Shown here: one piece after another, positions 52,201 to 64,000 of the stretch
Layout: every line of letters begins with the position of its first letter
How positions within the stretch are numbered: the stretch's first letter is position 1
Origin: Pampus argenteus
Taxonomy: Eukaryota; Chordata; Actinopteri; Scombriformes; Stromateidae
DNA length: 64,000 nucleotides
Direction of reading: 5' to 3'
NCBI GenBank assembly: GCA_036937835.1
Contig: CM072876.1
Span: 6,567,001-6,631,000, forward strand
Made by a program: the position numbers and the translations under genes
The notes under the pieces: model-generated
Seen by the model: the letters and a program-made list of their open reading frames with translations, nothing else
What the model was told of the DNA's origin: nothing
The model's database searches: none

Positions 52201-54978
52201 ATAAGAGAAGAAGCAGCCTTTTAGTGGAGGAGAATAGGATTGGCAAAACACCAAACAGATTCCCCTTTACTTGTCTGTTTAAATTATTCATGCTCTTGAT
52301 GCATTATGCATCTGGTATATGAGACACACGCAAATCAAGCAGCGCTGTTTCATGTTTTGTCTCCATGTAAGCAGGTAGGTAATTTGGCATATCCATAGTT
52401 ATACTGAGTCCTATCTAGCACCCATTCACAAGCTATTCTGGGCACCGAGTCTGACTGAAGCTTCTGAATATGAAGGATGAAGCTGTGATTTTGCATGCGT
52501 GTGGTTTGACAAAAGTATAGATGTGTCTCTTACAGTATACAACATTGAAGGTCATTGGAAAAAAAGAAAACTTTGGCTGCAGTTTCTAGATCACGTTGTT
52601 ACATGGATGGCATTTGTTTTTGTTATTGTTGACAGGCATGAATAAACAGAGATGTAAAAGTGAGATAGATCCCAGACTTCCTTTCACCCTTTTTCTCTGC
52701 TAACCATACACAGAGGATACATACTGCACACACCAAACAGTAATTAATTTATATATATTTTCATTGTGGAGACTACCTGGCCCAGTATAGCTTCTCCTTC
52801 ACAAAGTCTTTGTCACTGCTGGAGAGAAATGAAATAGAGATATGTGGAAACAGGGAACAATCTGGCCCGTTGTACCGTGTGCCTCAAAGCAATAACCTCA
52901 TACAGTTTCATACATTCAAAGCCACCCAAACAGTCCTGTAGCATGGCAGATTGTGACTAAGTCACTGCAAGGGTTTAGGGCAGTCTCACAATACAAAGGG
53001 CAAGAGGGTTGTCTCACAGACAACAATTTCTATAAGTCTGCAATCCAGCACTTTGGTTGAGAAAACAGCCCACATTTCATACAGTAACTTCATGACATTA
53101 GACACAGGCACGACAAATGAGGCCTGAACATCAAAGAAAATGAAAACATTGCAGGATGTGACAAGAACAGATTTACATGTAATCATAAAAAAATGTTTTT
53201 TAGTTCATGCTGTAATTGTTACACCCTACGAAGCCATACTAGCATGTTTTCCAATGGATAGAAAAAACAGTACAGAAGTCTTGATGGTTTTTTTTTTTTT
53301 TTTTTTAATCTGAGTCGTTTGATGAAAATATTTAGTTAATCATTTCTATCATATTTGAGAAATTTGATTAATGTGAGTTTTAGGTACATTTTGGTAAATA
53401 TGATATTTATGCAATTTAGGTTTTAGGTTTTGTGATGTATTTTTATTTTCCTGTCAGGTATTTTTTTTTTATTTTTTTTTTTACTTCGGTTGTCACTGCA
53501 TTATTTTCACCACAGTGACAAATTAACACTAATCTGTATTCAAGTCAGCGGTGTGGGGGCTCTCTGTTACCTTTTCCAACAGAAAAACCTACAGTTTAAA
53601 GACGACACCAAGCTTTTCGCCGTGAATTATCACCTCTGTTCGGGAAAAAAGTGAGGACAGCTCCCGGTCTCCAATTCATCAGACTGTCCAAATACAATTG
53701 CACAGCCGGCCGCAGATCAAGCACTACCATTTATTAACTTGAATCTCTTGGTGCCAGGCACAACACCTCATTCATCCTACAACTGTGCTGATCCCATGGG
53801 CCTTTTACTCCAAGACAAGTGAATGGATCCTCCTGTTGGGTACCTGTGGGTGTCTGGCACATATAAATTGCAACTGTTTTGGTTTTTTTATTTTTTTTAA
53901 TAACCACGTGAGACTTCGCACCTTCTTTGCCTCCTCTCGAATACAAAGTGATCTTATCTCTGTCCCTTTTCAAGACTGAGGGCTTAGATAGTTGAAGGGA
54001 GAAGTGGTTCACTGCAAACAAAGACCAGCTGAAGTTGAATTAAATTTAATACTTAATACTTGTATGTTCGATTTAACAAAGGATTGCTAAAAAAAATCTA
54101 TTATGTCAGTGCAAAGAAATGATACATTGATGTATTGTGGAAATATTGACAGATATGTATAGACGGGCCATAGAGAGGAGCAGGCAACACATTTGTAAGC
54201 ACAGAGCACCTTAAGACTTAAATTCACAATATGCAATCCAACACAAGTCAGTTTCGTCCTTGGCAATTTATTGCAGCAACTTATTGTTGTAAACTGTGTT
54301 TAAAAGTTTCAAATAGGCGGTAATGACAATATCTATTATTACTTCTATTATTCTACAGTGCTTTGTCACCACTCAATACAGTAAGAAATTGCTTTTTTGC
54401 AGCAATATACCATATCCTACATGAAGTCAAAGAGTTCACATTCAAAACTGATTTGAACAGAAATTTCTAATAAGCCCCTACGATTATTTCCTTTTTGCTG
54501 AACGTATTATAGATGATAATCATCCATGCCTTGAACCATGCAGCGCAACGTGAATTCTTTATTGATCTCATAAAGTTTAATTTAATCCAAATGCATTATA
54601 AGCCCTGGTTATTTCTACTCAGAGAACGGGCGGCATATACACGGATGACTCAGAGATTTTAAAAGAAAATCAGAGATGACATTAGATTTGTACGGAGAAA
54701 TACTTTCTATTAAACGTTCTCATCACAACTTGCAGCATACATGACTATTACTTTAATTCACTTTGTCACACTGACAGAGGCTGTGCCTTACTGCTGCCTC
54801 CAATGAGCACACTCCATCATCAAGCAGTTCTACCAAGAACTTGATCTATTGTTGGAGCACATACGCAGACGCCTCAGACTTGTGTTCACAGTCATAAACA
54901 ATTCTTACAACAATTGTCTCTTCCTTACTTCCTCTCTCTCTCTCTCTCTTTGTCTTGTTTTCTGTCTTGTTTCTTCAG

Positions 54979-55171
54979 GATCCAAACGTGACAGATATAA
55001 ATGGAAATGTCAGCAGTAGGGCAGCTACACAGTCCTCAGTGCAGGATAATGGTCAATCAGCTGGAGATTTCCAGGGAGGGCCTTGTCTCTAACCCCAACA
55101 TTCTCAATTACCATCCCAACAACAGGCCCATAGCTGGTCTCTACACTTCGAGGATGAGCTTCAGCAATAAA
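54979..55171 (+). other. Candidate 3'-terminal exon, unassigned
   Basis: A long pyrimidine tract with a (CT)n core ends in TTTCTTCAG at 54978, an excellent plus-strand acceptor. In phase 0 the next 37 codons are open (starting DPNVTDINGNVSS) with a TAA at 55090-55092. An AATAAA follows at 55166-55171. The acceptor, short open frame and polyA signal together look like a last exon of a coding or lncRNA transcript, but no upstream exon or protein family is recognised, and chance is not excluded. Confidence 0.2.
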
Positions 55172-55670
55172 ATGAATCTATATTTCACAGCACATATATG
55201 CTGTGCCATCCTTGAACTCACTTGTTCATATACAAACAAGCGATATGTACACGCCCTAGAAGCACCAAACTCTACGCTATTTGATTAAATTGGTTGTGAT
55301 CCTGTGCAGATATACAGTAGCTGTACTCATCTTATTTGGTATAACCCACACACATAGATGCATATGCACATGCCTACATACAAACTGTCCTCCATTACAA
55401 AATGCCCGAAAACGACATATGTTTAAAGACCAGACATGACCTGTGTTTATTATTGTGACTACGACAAAGAACATCCCCAAACCATAATGAAGTAGTAAAT
55501 TTAACCCAAACCAAGCTTAACTAAATACTTATTTCAACTCAAACCATGGTCTCTCCTTAAACCCTAAAGTTTAGGTAAAAATCAACGTCCCCACAATTGT
55601 TTTTGTGCCTAAGCCCAACCAAACAACGACTAGCGCTCTCACACTCTCGAGATGAAAAGGTTTCATCCTG

Positions 55671-55689
55671 AAGAAGAAGAAGAAGAAGG
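55671..55689. repeat. (GAA)n microsatellite
   Basis: About six GAA units; on the minus strand they give the poly-Leu run of a spurious 62-aa frame. Confidence 0.9.
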
Positions 55690-55911
55690 AGTAGCAGAAC
55701 AGAAATAGAGGTGTTGTACACGAGCACCATAGGTGACACATTCATGTGATATATTTCGAGTGGGTATAAAGTTAATGTGGTGTTTTACATAATGTAGGTT
55801 TTGCATGTAAATGAATTACATCCAGGCTGGATGGCATTAAATACAACATACGGTACGTTAACAGTGTTTTGGTGGCATGTCAAAATAATTCAGATAAGGA
55901 GCCACCAAGAT

Positions 55912-55938
55912 GCACACACACACACACACACACACATA
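55912..55938. repeat. (CA)n microsatellite
   Basis: About 12 CA units passing into ATATA. Confidence 0.95.
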
Positions 55939-57599
55939 TAATTTGTTACTTCTACATATGTTCATGTATTTAAACCCACTGAAAATTAACAGTAAATGAT
56001 CCAAATTTCAATTTGAATTTCGGTTTTGCCGCGTTGTACCACTACACACATGCACAAGACATCCAACAGACTGCGTTTGTTCTGTAAAAGGGACTGTGAC
56101 TGTCGCTTATCTTCAGAGAGCAGTGTATCCACCGCTGCAGCTTCACAGATGTATCTTCTATGACAGTAAGGTTTGTTGACACAGTTGCCAACATGTAACA
56201 CTGATGAAGCATTTTTGGCAAATATGCTTCACTGTGATTGGATTAACGAACTGTCTGCCAACATCTGTCCCTGCTATGAAAGTCTAGAGTCCTCTTTGCT
56301 GGAAAGGAATATTGCTGGCAGGTGAGAGGAAGATGTTTCTACGTTGGAATATCTGGCTCAGTGGTTAATGAAGACTGCAGACGGACGGGGAGTACATATG
56401 GGGATTGTGTTAGTTTGTGTATTTTCGCCAGTCATGTGAGCACGGGCATCTTGTGTCACTGAGGATGTTGGAAAGGTCTAATGAAGAGAAATTGTTCCTG
56501 TCAACTTGCATTAGCCCACTCGCTGTAAAATGCAAGCTGTGAAATCCATCATGTTGCAGGATGTAATTATGCATAGATAATTGCATCGTGTACGCAGCAT
56601 TCGAACAAAAGCAAATACATGTTGTTTTTGTTGTTTTTTTTGATATCATGGAAATACCTTGTTTTACAAGCAAGACATAACAGAGAACAAAAACGTACGT
56701 CTATGAATCACAAGCAGGATGTTAGAGGTTTTATAAGGAGTGATGCAAATTGGAAGCACAGAGGCTGACTTACCGTTAGGCAAAGGTTGGTACATGTTAC
56801 ATGTTACTCAGTGGTCAGATGTGTCTGGGGTCAGGAGCAACAACGTACACATATGAAGAAGGTCCAGAAGAAAGTCCTCTGACCAAATACAACATACTTA
56901 TTTGTGTCTGAATTCATTCTCCAGCTAGCAACTGTTCACTTGGCAATTTAGCTCAAACTAGGAAGTACGCCTTGTATTTGGGTGTGACTGAGGTCGGACC
57001 ACATTCCCACTGCATCGAGTGGGATCACGCAATAGAGGTTTTTGTTCATGTGAGCAGTTACAGAAGAATAGCTAAAGAGATAATGTTGTGTAGAGCTAAA
57101 CTGCAGTTTAGGCGCCCAAATAAGGTGAAACTAATTAAAAGGCACAAGTGGTGTCAGTATTTTATCATTATTCGTGCACAAATGAAAATGCATACACATT
57201 ATTTGGAGGATTTGACATCTACTGTTGACAGTCTGGTCTTGGGTTAAATGCCATCTCTTCTTCAGGTGTAATATATTTCCCACTTTGGGCCCTATTGTGT
57301 CTTCTTTTTTTTTTTTTTTTCCTCTGGAGAGGATATGTCCTATTTGTGTTGCTGAGGAGAAAATGAAGTCAGATGCATCTTGGGTAATGTCAGGAGGCCC
57401 ATATCCTTCTGGGTTTGACATCATGAACAGATATTACAACCATAATGGAATTGTATAGTCTGGCAGAAGCATTTACCACCCTGACAACTGAAAAGCTCGA
57501 CATTCCTGCTTCCTCAGAACAGCTATTATGTTCTGGCTGTTTTGCATAAAGTTCCAGCATGGTCACTTAGCTGGTGTAAATGAAAAGCTTGGAAAAAAA

Positions 57600-58850
57600 A
57601 AGTGTATAATCACACCTAGTTATCCTCGTCTCCTGCCTTTGCTTGGGTTTAACCAAAATCTCTGATCTCAGACAGTGATCAGACTCACGCAGAGTTACCA
57701 GATCACAGATACATGTAGGAGCCTGTCCACTCAAAGGCTTTAAAGACAAGCAGTAAAATCTTAAAATCAATTCTAAAACTCACAGCCGAGGATTGATGTA
57801 ATGTGTTAAAAGCCTAGCAGCAGCGTTTTTGTATCAACTGCAGTCTTTGGATGTTTTGCATGTTAACACCAGAATAGAAAAGAAAGAGACAAAAGTATGG
57901 ATGACTTTTTTTTTTTTTTATTCTGCAGAGGAAAAGAATCACCTGATCTTGGTTAGCAAGCAATAAGTCATCTGTGACCTTAACCAGAGTAGTCTCGGTG
58001 CTGTGTAGGGAGCGGAAAACCAGACTGAAATCTTTCAAAAATGGGATTGTTGTTCATGAAAGGAGTCGAGACAATCGTTTCTAAAAATCTTCATTAAAAA
58101 TGGCAGCATGGAGATGGGTCTAAAATTGTGTTCTAGAGATCGGCATGTTTAAAATCAGAAGGGGAAAATACTGGTAGACAAAGACAAAGACATTAATAAT
58201 GGCTGAAATATGTGGACCAAGCGTTGTCGAATCTCCACTATTTTGTTACAGAAGTAATTAAGAAATTCTTCACATCTTTCGGCAGACGATTCATCTGGAT
58301 GGATGAGCAGGGGAACAATCACAGGATTTAAGCCTTCAAAGTGATTCTGGGATTATGACAATGTTTAGCAAAGAGTTTGGGAAAATAAGTGCTCCTTTCT
58401 TCAGGAGTGAATCAGTGTAGTAGTAGTGGGTTTGAGGTAAGGAGAGAGGAGTTAAACCAAAGACACAAGATCAAGTACAGTATGTGCCCTTTGTAATGGC
58501 TGGTACTTCACATTTTGAGTCAAATTAAAAGAAGTCGGGAGCAAACGAAGAGGAAGAAGGACAATAAACATGGATATTGAAATCACCAAGAATAACATAA
58601 TGACTGAGAAGACTCTCAAAGGTGGAGAAACAGGACTGGAGAACAACCAAAATCATTTCTGTGTATTACTGCTTTAACCACTTGGCTGGTGGAATAATAA
58701 ATATTCTGGAGGAGATGACTCAGTGAGGCATACTCATCAGGATTTATCCAGGACTCTGTGATGATCAGAAACAATGATCAGCCTTCCCGTTGTTGAAGGC
58801 ATCATTAAAAGTGTCAGACTTGCTCTGGGTAGTTTGATTTTGGTGTGAAA
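57600..58850 (-). mobile_element. Degenerate teleost dispersed repeat (class uncertain)
   Basis: Several successive blocks read like a repeat that recurs in teleost genomes: AAAATCAATTCTAAAACTCA near 57763, AAGCCTAGCAGCAGCGTTTT near 57810, AAGTCATCTGTGACCTTAAC near 57965, AAAAATGGCAGCATGGAGAT near 58095, and ACTCATCAGGATTTATCCAG near 58731. They keep the same order as I recall for the family. The frames are broken by stops and a T-run, so no protein is intact. I cannot say whether it derives from a non-LTR element or a domesticated pseudogene, and the strand is a guess. Confidence 0.45.
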
Positions 58851-59681
58851 CAAAGTAATATCTTAAACAAATAAAGTTTTAGGGTGGATTAGCACTATAA
58901 TAATCTAACTGAATTGCCATTTAGTTTGAATTTAATTCATTTAGCCCGAGATTGCGCATGTTGCCTTCTTGTTGAGGGGTTTTTCTATTTTGTTTTGCCC
59001 CGAACTAATTAGTAGCAAATCCATTTTTAATTGACAGGGTAGCTGTGGTTGTTTTTCCACATTAATTAAAAGAACATGTTGATTTGAGCTCGTCATCTCA
59101 ATCTCAAAACGACACAAAAAATCAGTCGGAAATGCAGGAGAGCACTATTTGAGACTACTACCTGAACATTTTAACCATTTCAGTTTCATTTTGCATTGTT
59201 AATCTCATCCACACGTCACCGTTTTCCTGTTGCTACTTTTCATGCATGCATCCATGACACATGATGCTCCAATCAGAGCACGACACCAGACCTATTTGAA
59301 CTGCTGAATAAGTCTGTCACGTGGGTGGCGGTTCATAGGTCTGCAACCAGGCTACTGCTAATGAAGCACAGTGTGACTGAAGTCAGAACACTGCAAGTCA
59401 CGCATTAGCTGACTGGCATCAACTGTAATTCACGCTTCACATATTTAGCAGCTGTGTGCTGACTAGTCATGGTCAATCATATTCATGCAAATATATATAA
59501 CACAGCCATTATAACTAAACCATTAAATTATGGCAGAAAAACTCTTTGTGCTGGATTTACAATGTATCTCTATGGAGCCACATTGCAGTCCGTTACGTCC
59601 ATAGCAGCTGGATTTTCATTCTCTCTCTCTCTCACGGGATGACACCCCCATAACCTCAAAACCTCCTCATAGCCCACTTAC

Positions 59682-59863
59682 CCTCTCGCCGCTCATTAAG
59701 TCCTCCTGATGGGTCGTCACATACCTTTCCTGAGATAATCCATGACACTGAATAATTCAAATCTCCTCGTGGAGTCAGTCGGGGTGAAGTGAAGAGCAGT
59801 TGGAGCACATGGTTGGGACGAGGACGAAATCCAATGAAACTCTTCTTGTCTTGGATGAGACTG
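59682..59863 (-). other. Candidate internal exon, unassigned (minus strand)
   Basis: On the minus strand TTTTCTCTCTGTGCAG lies directly before CAGTCTCATCC, a strong acceptor with a NAGNAG arrangement (exon start 59863 or 59860). Two donors follow: AAAG|GTATGT (exon end 59725) and AGAGG|GTAAGT (exon end 59682). The enclosed 139 or 182 bp is open in two frames but shows no family. It lies on the same strand as syndig1l, about 33 kb upstream, so a non-coding 5' exon of that gene or a separate lncRNA is possible. The evidence is splice-site resemblance only. Confidence 0.22.
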
Positions 59864-62047
59864 CTGCACAGAGAGAAAATACATAAGAGCATTAAGGCTG
59901 ATATAACATTGACTTCTACTGTAGATCAGCAGCAATAACACAATATGATTTACAAAGGAATGATTTCCCACCAAATGGGTTAAGCAGAAAGTGTTATGGC
60001 TCATTTAAAAACAGATGGTAGAAGTGTCATATAAAAATTACATTGGCATTGAGTTGTTACCTTTGGCCACAACAGTGGAATACTAAAACTTAAATTGGAT
60101 GGTCATTTTAATCCCTTTGGTGCTGAAACCAGCTCTGGCTCTCCATAGATTGATTGCTGGTTGTAAAGCATAACAATATCAGGCAGGGGCAAAGTGTTCG
60201 ATGAGAGATTAAAGTTGTGTTTGTGTGAGAGAGAACGTGTGTGTGTTAACAATAAGCACAGCAACGGCGTCACACATACACGTATGTGCACGGTTCAGCA
60301 ATTCATTCAACCGCTAGTCAAGCAGAAACCTATTTCATTTGTCAGATTCAAAAGGTGAAATCCTGATCTGTAGTATCGCAGCTTGAGGTGCAGTGCAGAT
60401 CTGCCAGTTATTGACCTGAGAAGTTTCATCACTGTAATGCCCCTAAGTGTACATAACTATACATCAAATCAACATCTATAGATACAAGACAACTAACTCT
60501 GGAGAGGAATAATCAAATGATAGACACATTTGCAGTTACAGCATCTCTGCCTCTCAAAGTTTGCATTGACTTTGTCATATTTTTGTGTCGCCACAGGAAA
60601 TTACAGGTCAACACCAAATGAAAATAGAAATGTCAAGCCTTTTGTTTACTGGTAAATCTATGTCTGCACACAGGTTTAACGTGATTGTTTTAAATTCTCT
60701 CAAGATTGTTTTGTGGGGTTTTGTGTGCCAAGCTGGATGGCATTTGCCAATTTCATTATCATTTAAATGGGACTGTTAGATTCAGTATATTGCACCCACT
60801 GTGTAACACAGATGGATGGTTTATTTAACTGTGCAATTTCTCCTATCTCATCTTTAATCATATCTTACCATCTTTGCTGTGTCTCCATTTCTGGGTTGTA
60901 TTTTTTTTTTTTTTCTCTTTGGAGAGACATATTTTCTTTTAATCAGTACCTGAAGGTCAGAGAACTGCCGTTGCATTTCTATAATATTTAAAGGTTGTTG
61001 TTTTTTGGGGTTTTTTTTTTCATCAGTGAAACATTAAAGACATTTTCAAGATTCAAGTGCCAGAACATTTTCTGACAAGGAAAGAATAATCTACAGAATA
61101 ACGATGGTCTTCAAAACAAACAAATCTATTTTCCATCACACGAAAGTTCCTCTCCTCACTTTGTCCTCAGCACACTTTTGACACCATAACTTTAAAATTC
61201 ATGAGGCCTTGATCGCAATCCAGGTTAATGAGACTGCAATTTGGAGGAAGGGAGAAATATATGAGAAGAAATAAGAGAAAATAGGAAGAATACTTCATGT
61301 GTATTCCTTCCTATGTCTATAGTCTGGGTGTGTATATCATTTTCTAGCTGTCTAAGCTTCCTCCTCTTCATAGTATATTGGCTGAAAGCGTTCAAATGTC
61401 ACTGAGCTGTGAAGTGCTCCATAATTCTATTTCAGAGGTGATTGCAAACCTCCATTCTTGAAGTCCCATATCTGCGAGGCCTATACCTGCAGATACTAAA
61501 GTGACAATGGACATTTTCCACTCAGTGGTTTGTGACAGTCCAACCTTCTTTTCCTTTTCAAAGTGAGCCCCGAGTCTGAGGAAAATGCACCATATGTGAT
61601 GCTTTTTGATGTGGTCTTAAATTTTCTCCTCCGGGGGAAAACAGTAAATGGGATTCATACTGTCACAAGTTAAATCAACCAGTGAATTGCTTTAAACTTT
61701 TCAGCAAATGACAGAAAACACATGAAAACTTTCCCCCTAAAAACTTGACAAATTCCCTTTCGGCGAGCTGCTGAAGAGCTTGTCAATGTAGGGAGTCTCT
61801 TAAACAAGAGAATGAACACATACTCTGGGTATTACTGTTACATAGGCCTTTCCTGTGATGTATTCCAACATTATCTTTTGCTGAGTATTGATGGATCCAG
61901 CCTTTGTCTACTTAAGTGCCAGGGCTGACGCTTCATTTCCAGCTTTACATCCCAGCTCCCGTCCAGACGGTGTAAGGCTCTGTGCTTGCATAGGCTTTCT
62001 ATTTGCTACAAGGAACAGCTTGAGCCATAAATCGTAATGCAGTAAAG

Positions 62048-62070
62048 GTGTGTGTGTGTGTGTGTGTGTG
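62048..62070. repeat. (GT)n microsatellite followed by a GA-rich tract
   Basis: Eleven GT units, then about 90 bp of almost pure purine (62071-62160). Confidence 0.95.
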
Positions 62071-62412
62071 AGAAGAGAGAGAGTGAAAGAGATTTTGAGG
62101 AGAACAAAGAACAAGGAACAGAGAGGGGAAAAAAAAAAGAGAGAAAGGGACAGAGGGAACATTGAATTCTCACCGGAGGGGTGGCTGTAAATTACAAGTA
62201 ATTTGTGTCATGAGTTGAAGGATTTAAATCACTGGAATCAATGTCAAGGAGGAGAGGAAAGATATTGCACCCAGTCAACATTACGGAGCAGAGAACAGAG
62301 GGGTGGCTATAATGGTTGGGTGGAGACGGGGGAGATAAAAGAGCGAGAGCTCGGGGAGGAAGTCGGGGAAAAGAGACACAATTTCTCTCTATTCTCCGTC
62401 GTCTGTTGGCAG

Positions 62413-62526
62413 GTGAATGCACGCGTCATTAAAGAGTTGAAAAATGTGCGAGGAGGACGCTGTAATGAGTCACTAATGACCTTGACTGGCAACCTTAGCG
62501 AAGGAGCTCTTGTCTGTTGCTACTGA
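62413..62526 (+). other. Candidate exon with 37-codon open frame, unassigned
   Basis: A pyrimidine-rich run ending TCTGTTGGCAG at 62412 precedes 37 open codons (starting VNARVIKELKNVRGG) with a TGA at 62524-62526. The sequence right after the AG is GTGAAT, so the same place could equally be read as a weak donor. It has slightly more CpGs than its surroundings. No family is recognised; it may be conserved non-coding DNA or chance. Confidence 0.15.
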
Positions 62527-63850
62527 ATTTCATGGCAGGGCAGCAAGAGGAGTGTCAACATGATTAACTTCAGTACTGCCGAGGACACGAGTGAGGAAAA
62601 GATCAGAGCGATCCAGAGTATTAAAGTGCTCTATCCATCCATGTTAACCTCATGTTACACTACAGCAGGTTTGTACAAGGAAAATGAACTCAAAACATCC
62701 TTTGTTCAGTGTGCGATATGTTTCCTTCACCCTGTCTTCTCGCTCGAAAAAAAAAATTTAATCTCAAATCAGCCACATGCTCTTCGCTCGTTTTCAGAAG
62801 GATATTTCCCCAAAAACAGATAGATCGTAAAATGCAACTTTGTCCAAGTTTGTCAGGAAATGTCTGTGCTGGCTGCTGTTTTGTGCCAAGTATAATCCTC
62901 ATTTCTGTTTCTAACTTTGGGCTTTGAAAAGATATCAACAGCGCTCTGGCTCGTTGCATTTACATCATCTATCCTTGTGATGTCAAGATCCCCACCAACA
63001 GCGAATCAGCCAATAACTGGCTCATCCTATTTTATCTCTCACCTGTCAGAAAGGAAGAAGAGAAAGCCAGGAAATGAATTACAGAGCAAAATGGAGAGAT
63101 TCATCTATTGTTGATGACAGAATACTCTCAGACTGAAGATAAGGAAATCCCATTTGTAGGAAATAGCCACTCAGCACTTTTTAAGCATAACCAGTTAAAA
63201 GAGTGGGTCAGCGTGTGGGTCAGCACAGAGATAATGCTGCTTTGATGGCGGTGGACAAATATGTGGTGTAACAGGATATTGTCACTGTGTGAAACATGGT
63301 TATCTGTGCAACATAGAAAATGCACCTTGGCTTGTGGCTCACTGCCTGACGATAGTGATGTCACGTTTAATATCGTATTACATTTATTGCAGCAACACAA
63401 GGAAGATAAAAGGGAGTCAAGAAGAATTGTTGCATTGATATTTCAACGTATCTGCAGCCGCGTGCAGCTCCAGTGTGTTTTCATGACTTGATTATCACAC
63501 GTAGCATCAAACTTTATGTCTCAGTTTTCATGGCGTCCGAGCTGCAGGGAAAAGAAAGGCTGCTTTCGGTGTTGTTTTGTTGCCTTGCTGACATGCATTC
63601 ACTCTGGGTGAATGATTTTTTTTTTCCCCCATAATATTTCTGTAAACATGAATATTGTAATTATGTGCATAAATTACATGTAGGCATGCAAGTCATTACT
63701 CTGCAGTTTTAAACAAATTAGTCTCAGCTATGAGGCCTTGAAGTCGCTTCCTAGCCTTTTACTTCCTCTACTCGTTTAGGCACTTTTAAAATCACTTTGT
63801 TTTTAATTCTCAATTTATCTCACTTCTGTCTGTTTCTCTTTTAATTACAG

Positions 63851-63918
63851 GCCCTGCTTTGGTAGAAATCAAACGCAAACAATTAAAAGACCAACCACTC
63901 AATCCAACTAATGAATAG
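63851..63918 (+). other. Candidate last coding exon piece, unassigned
   Basis: CTGTTTCTCTTTTAATTACAG ends at 63850, a strong plus-strand acceptor with a TTAAT-type branch-like context. In the frame that skips two bases the next 21 codons are open (PALVEIKRKQL...) and end in TAG at 63916-63918. Charged, Lys-rich content is compatible with a C-terminus but also with AT-rich chance sequence. No upstream partner exon was found. Confidence 0.15.
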
Positions 63919-64000
63919 GCTTGGAATACAAACTAGCCCGGAAACTTTCTACAAAGTTTAAAAGGGAGAAATGAATCGGTGTGGACTCTGAGAAATTATA

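Larger units (their letters stand above)
26750..54978. other. Gene-poor upstream region
   Basis: No protein family is recognised over 28 kb upstream of syndig1l. Open frames stay below about 125 codons and many arise from CA, T or A runs. The stretch probably holds non-coding first exon(s) and regulatory DNA of syndig1l. The visible items are the repeats listed separately, a SINE-like piece near 28.5 kb and a purine/pyrimidine-rich block at 31.6-31.8 kb. Confidence 0.6.
54979..64000. other. Gene-poor right-hand flank
   Basis: No protein family is recognised. Contents are (GAA)n at 55671-55689, (CA)n at 55912-55938, a degenerate dispersed repeat at about 57600-58850, (GT)n at 62048-62070, and four splice-like candidate exons listed separately. 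A stretch at about 55490-55620 is rich in AAACC/AACCC words. Otherwise it is ordinary AT-rich non-coding DNA. Confidence 0.55.

Noticed and set aside
1..64000. CRISPR arrays, phage, operons or other prokaryotic systems
   Set aside because: Base composition, spliced gene structure and repeat content are those of a vertebrate; no regularly spaced direct repeats with unique spacers were seen.

Overview
The window looks like nuclear DNA from a bony fish, probably a percomorph teleost. It is AT-rich and intron-rich, full of (CA)n, (TA)n and homopolymer tracts, and carries short dispersed repeats of kinds familiar from teleost genomes. There is no dense ORF packing, operon or ribosome-binding-site pattern, so it is not prokaryotic. 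Most open frames are chance frames in non-coding DNA.

One protein-coding gene can be recognised securely, on the minus strand: syndig1l (synapse differentiation-inducing 1-like; also TMEM90A or capucin), a CD225/dispanin-family membrane protein. Its coding sequence is complement(join(7602..7760, 13817..13954, 26078..26584)), 267 codons plus stop. Both introns are phase 0 (12.1 kb and 6.1 kb) with GT-AG ends. The coding exons join into one uninterrupted frame that matches the family from the N-terminal MENLSELQNPLL to the C-terminal transmembrane segment. The first coding exon appears to start at an acceptor near 26749 and carries about 165 nt of 5' UTR with two short upstream ORFs. The true first exon and promoter lie further right and were not found with certainty.

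Layout: 1-6.9 kb is downstream flank, with microsatellites, a 21-base C run and a frame on the minus strand that may be a decayed hAT-type transposon remnant. 6.9-7.6 kb is the probable 3' UTR. 7.6-26.7 kb is the gene, with repeat-rich introns. 26.8-64 kb is gene-poor upstream DNA. It holds a tRNA-derived SINE-like fragment (28.45 kb), a purine/pyrimidine-rich block (31.6-31.8 kb), a small teleost repeat (47.9 kb), an ATTACC-rich degenerate repeat (51.4-51.85 kb) and a roughly 1.2 kb degenerate dispersed repeat (57.6-58.8 kb). It also holds four unassigned candidate exons judged only by splice-like signals (minus strand near 59.7 kb; plus strand near 55.0, 62.4 and 63.85 kb). I saw no CRISPR array, tRNA or rRNA gene, intact transposon or provirus, and no convincing new biological system. 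The most useful leads are the uORFs, the candidate exons and the transposon-like frame.
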